Shown piece by piece: positions 62,882-64,000 of a stretch of DNA of 64,000 nt. A program made the position numbers and the translations under genes. The stretch spans positions 1,984,001-2,048,000 of the forward strand of contig JAALGZ010000004.1 of NCBI GenBank assembly GCA_015227615.1, read 5' to 3'. How positions within the stretch are numbered: the first letter of the stretch is position 1; each line of letters starts with the position of its first letter. Source of the DNA: Labyrinthula sp. Ha. Lineage: Eukaryota > Sar > Bigyra > Labyrinthulida > Labyrinthulaceae. Below the pieces are notes generated by a model, which did no database searches, had not been told where the DNA came from, and saw only the letters and a list, made by a program, of their open reading frames with translations.

Positions 62882-64000
62882 ATGAGCACAGCAGCAACAG
62901 CAACAATAAATGCAGCCGCAGCAATCAGAGACTATAATGTTGAGCCAAGAGTGGATTATCGGACAATCATGTCTGTTAACGGACCACTCGTTGTATTGGA
63001 TAATGTGAAGTTTGCAAAATATGGTGAAATTGTGAAACTTACCCTTGGAGACGGATCTCAAAGGCAAGGGCAAGTCCTGGAAATATCAGGACCTAGGGCG
63101 GTAGTACAAGTATTTGAAGGTACTAGTGGAATAGATAATAAGCACTGTACGTGTGAGTTCACAGGGGATGTGTTGAAAATGCCGATCAGCGAGGAAATGT
63201 TGGGAAGATCTTTCAACGGATCGGGCAAGCCAATTGATAAAGGACCACAAGTTCTTGCAGAGGACTTTGTGGATATTAATGGAAAACCAATTAATCCATA
63301 TGCAAGAACTTATCCAAAGGAGATGATCCAAACAGGTATATCTGCTGTTGATGTGATGAATTCAATTGCTAGAGGCCAGAAAATTCCTCTCTTCTCTGCT
63401 GCGGGTCTCCCACATAATGAGATTGGAGCACAGATTGCAAGGCAAGCAGGACTTGTACAGGGTAAAGATGTACTTGATCATCATGATGATAACTTTGCAG
63501 TGGTGTTTGGAGCTATGGGTGTGAATATGGAGACTGCAAGGTTCTTTAGAAATGACTTTACTGAAAGTGGAGCTATCAATAGAACCGCTTTGTTTATGAA
63601 CTTAGCAAATGATCCTACCATTGAGAGAATTGTAACACCTAGAATGGCTCTGACATGTGCAGAATATTTAGCATATGAAAGAGATTTACACGTGCTTGTT
63701 ATTCTCACAGATATGTCTTCATATGCAGATGCTTTGAGAGAAGTTTCAGCTGCGAGGGAAGAAGTTCCTGGAAGAAGAGGATATCCTGGATATATGTACA
63801 CAGATCTGGCAACGCTTTATGAAAGGGCAGGAAGAGTTGAAGGAAGAAATGGTTCTATCACTCAGCTTCCTATTTTGACGATGCCAAATGATGATATAAC
63901 GCACCCTATTCCTGATCTGACTGGGTATATTACAGAGGGGCAGATTTACGTAGATAGAAATCTGCATAACTCACAAATCTACCCACCAATTAACCTACTT
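62882..64000 (+). CDS. VMA2: V-type H+-ATPase subunit B (3' end off the right edge)
   Basis: The first 373 codons are open to the window edge; the family is about 500 residues, so roughly a quarter is missing. The start ATG at 62882 gives [18 protein letters not shown]. Highly conserved blocks include [74 protein letters not shown] (the non-catalytic counterpart of the P-loop), [10 protein letters not shown]-like [19 protein letters not shown], and [20 protein letters not shown]. Subunit B forms the A3B3 hexamer of the V1 sector with subunit A and powers proton pumping into vacuoles and endosomes. No intron interrupts the part seen. Confidence 0.98.
   Translation, partial: MSTAATATINAAAAIRDYNVEPRVDYRTIMSVNGPLVVLDNVKFAKYGEIVKLTLGDGSQRQGQVLEISGPRAVVQVFEGTSGIDNKHCTCEFTGDVLKMPISEEMLGRSFNGSGKPIDKGPQVLAEDFVDINGKPINPYARTYPKEMIQTGISAVDVMNSIARGQKIPLFSAAGLPHNEIGAQIARQAGLVQGKDVLDHHDDNFAVVFGAMGVNMETARFFRNDFTESGAINRTALFMNLANDPTIERIVTPRMALTCAEYLAYERDLHVLVILTDMSSYADALREVSAAREEVPGRRGYPGYMYTDLATLYERAGRVEGRNGSITQLPILTMPNDDITHPIPDLTGYITEGQIYVDRNLHNSQIYPPINLL

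Overview
The window is nuclear DNA of a eukaryote, probably a unicellular one. The genes are eukaryotic: APC1, mitochondrial ISCU, V-ATPase subunit B, LRR-PP2C, LRR-Roc-COR, FYRN/FYRC-bromodomain and tandem BLUF. Several carry spliceosomal introns. TAA, TAG and TGA all serve as stops, so the code looks standard. A tandem blue-light (BLUF) protein and a plant-type fused allantoin synthase hint at an alga or another light-sensing protist; this is inference, and the sequence does not fix the lineage.

Layout. Genes sit in tight islands separated by AT-rich spacers of 4-8 kb with no convincing genes. From the left: a chromatin gene that runs off the left edge (minus, 1-4510); spacer; LRR-PP2C phosphatase (+), APC1 (-) and ISCU (+) at 12.3-20.7 kb; spacer; allantoin synthase (+), a bHLH-like protein (+) and a basic unknown protein (-) at 25.6-29.3 kb; spacer; a nine-exon LRR-Roc-COR GTPase (-) at 34.5-37.4 kb; spacer; an LRR-like gene (+) at 41.1-42.1 kb; an Fe(II)/2-oxoglutarate oxygenase (-), a small membrane protein (+) and a secreted kelch/P-domain protein (+) at 43.2-48.0 kb; spacer with a perfect (GATA)n array of about 586 bp; a HAD hydrolase (+) and the tandem BLUF protein (-) at 54.9-56.7 kb; spacer; and V-ATPase subunit B (+), which runs off the right edge.

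The most striking result is the introns. Reading exon to exon by frame gives eleven introns of only 27-30 nt in four genes, plus one of 64 nt in ISCU. The LRR-Roc-COR gene alone has eight, and six successive internal exons of 72-111 nt are phase-2 symmetric and cover roughly one leucine-rich repeat each. Because 28-nt introns break reading frames, the spacers could still hide finely split genes, so their emptiness is provisional.

The genes are mostly unrelated housekeeping and signalling functions (chromatin, cell cycle, Fe-S assembly, purine breakdown, light sensing, vacuolar acidification). Nothing suggests a single pathway. Their close packing (divergent start codons 6 nt apart, convergent stop codons 2 nt apart) implies shared promoters and overlapping transcripts.
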